This document shows, piece after piece, positions 6,009-6,395 of a stretch of DNA of 6,395 nt (positions are counted from its first letter, which is position 1; every line of letters begins with the position of its first letter). The position numbers were made by a program, and so were the translations under genes. The notes beneath the pieces were generated by a model. That model ran no database searches and was not told the origin of the DNA. It saw nothing but the letters and a program-made list of their open reading frames with translations. Where the stretch lies: NCBI GenBank assembly GCA_003973585.1, contig QNYN01000021.1, positions 1-6,395 of the forward strand, given 5' to 3'. Origin of the DNA: Fusobacteriota bacterium. Lineage in GTDB: Bacteria; Fusobacteriota; Fusobacteriia; Fusobacteriales; Fusobacteriaceae.

Positions 6009-6041
6009 AGTAGTTAGAATATTTTTCTAACTACTTTTTTT
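6009..6041 (+). terminator. Rho-independent terminator of the permease gene
   Basis: A perfect stem pairs GTAGTTAGAA (6010-6019) with TTCTAACTAC (6025-6034) around a 5-nt loop, with a further A-T pair outside (6009/6035). A run of seven T (6035-6041) follows. It lies 27 nt after the permease stop and isolates the permease from the downstream HAD gene. Confidence 0.93.
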
Positions 6042-6051
6042 ATGGTATACT
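6023..6051 (+). promoter_or_regulatory. Extended -10 promoter for the HAD gene
   Basis: TATACT (6046-6051, five of six) is preceded by TGG (6043-6045), a TGn extended -10. The -35 position at 17-nt spacing (6023-6028, TTTTCT) is poor, as is common with extended -10 promoters, and falls inside the 3' arm of the permease terminator. Transcription starting near 6058 would give a leader of only about 19 nt, which carries the ribosome site. Confidence 0.6.
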
Positions 6052-6076
6052 CATTGTAAAGAGAGGGGGGATTAAC

Positions 6077-6395
6077 ATGCATAAAACTACTATTGTATTT
6101 GATTTTGATGGGACTATAGCAGACTCTTTACATATGGGAATAGATTTATATAATGAGAATATAGCCAAAAAATTTAGATGTAAAATGATAGAAAAAGATG
6201 AAATAGAAGAATTAAAAGGAAGAAACACATATAGATTACTAAAAGATCATGAAATAAGTTTATTTAAATTACCAATTCTTTTATATCGATTAAAAAGATT
6301 AATGTCTAAAAAAATGGATGAAATACCTCTTATTGAAGGGATGAAAGAAGTCTTATTTGAACTTCATAAGATGGATTTTAGAATTGGAATATTAA
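6077..6395 (+). CDS. HAD-superfamily hydrolase, phosphoglycolate phosphatase-like (3' truncated)
   Basis: The first 106 codons of a gene that runs off the right edge. The protein starts MHKTTIVFDFDGTIADSL, which is HAD motif I (DxDGT) with nucleophile Asp9 and acid/base Asp11. A mostly helical, charged cap region follows (about residues 18-90), containing LKGRNTYRLL and PLIEGMKEVLFELHKM. The visible part ends in FRIGIL, the strand that normally leads straight into motif II (Thr/Ser), so the catalytic Lys and the motif III/IV acidic residues are outside the window. The helical cap inserted just after motif I marks subfamily I (Gph/beta-phosphoglucomutase-like phosphatases). The ATG follows a G-rich ribosome site (GAGAGGGGGG, 6061-6070) by 6 nt. 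The substrate cannot be predicted. Confidence 0.88.
   Translation, partial: MHKTTIVFDFDGTIADSLHMGIDLYNENIAKKFRCKMIEKDEIEELKGRNTYRLLKDHEISLFKLPILLYRLKRLMSKKMDEIPLIEGMKEVLFELHKMDFRIGIL

Noticed and set aside
6040..6228. 62-codon minus-strand frame over the HAD gene start
   Set aside because: Covers the HAD promoter, ribosome site and DxDGT motif on the other strand; no support of its own.

Overview
This is a very AT-rich window with strong AGGAGG-type ribosome sites, a guanine-class riboswitch, a standalone FtcD plus separate FchA, and a DUF3343 gene. That combination fits a low-GC anaerobe, either Fusobacteriota or Clostridia. I lean slightly towards Fusobacteriota, but nothing here settles it. 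There are no mobile elements, CRISPR arrays, tRNAs or rRNAs, and I see no convincing new multi-gene system. The most interesting material is regulatory, between the two halves of the window.

Left half (minus strand, about 4034 down to 143): a tightly packed four-gene operon, transcribed ftcD - hutI - fchA - M42 peptidase, with gaps of 17, 37 and 10 nt. HutI opens imidazolonepropionate to N-formimino-glutamate. FtcD moves the formimino group to tetrahydrofolate, releasing glutamate. FchA deaminates formimino-THF to methenyl-THF and ammonia. This is the lower half of histidine degradation, yielding glutamate, ammonia and a one-carbon unit. The first two enzymes, HutH and HutU, are not in the window. 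The operon ends in a hairpin at 109-144 that also terminates a convergent plus-strand gene whose last 33 codons open the window.

Middle (4035-4697): divergent promoters for the hut operon (minus) and a small DUF3343 gene (plus), with a near-perfect dyad inside the plus promoter. After DUF3343 come a degenerate 13-nt repeat, a near-consensus promoter, a guanine riboswitch aptamer and an overlapping antiterminator/terminator.

Right half (plus strand): a 427-residue AzgA/PbuG-type NCS2 purine permease controlled by the riboswitch, so uptake should be shut off when guanine is plentiful. A strong terminator follows, then an extended -10 promoter lying against that terminator. It drives a HAD-family phosphatase gene that runs off the right edge.
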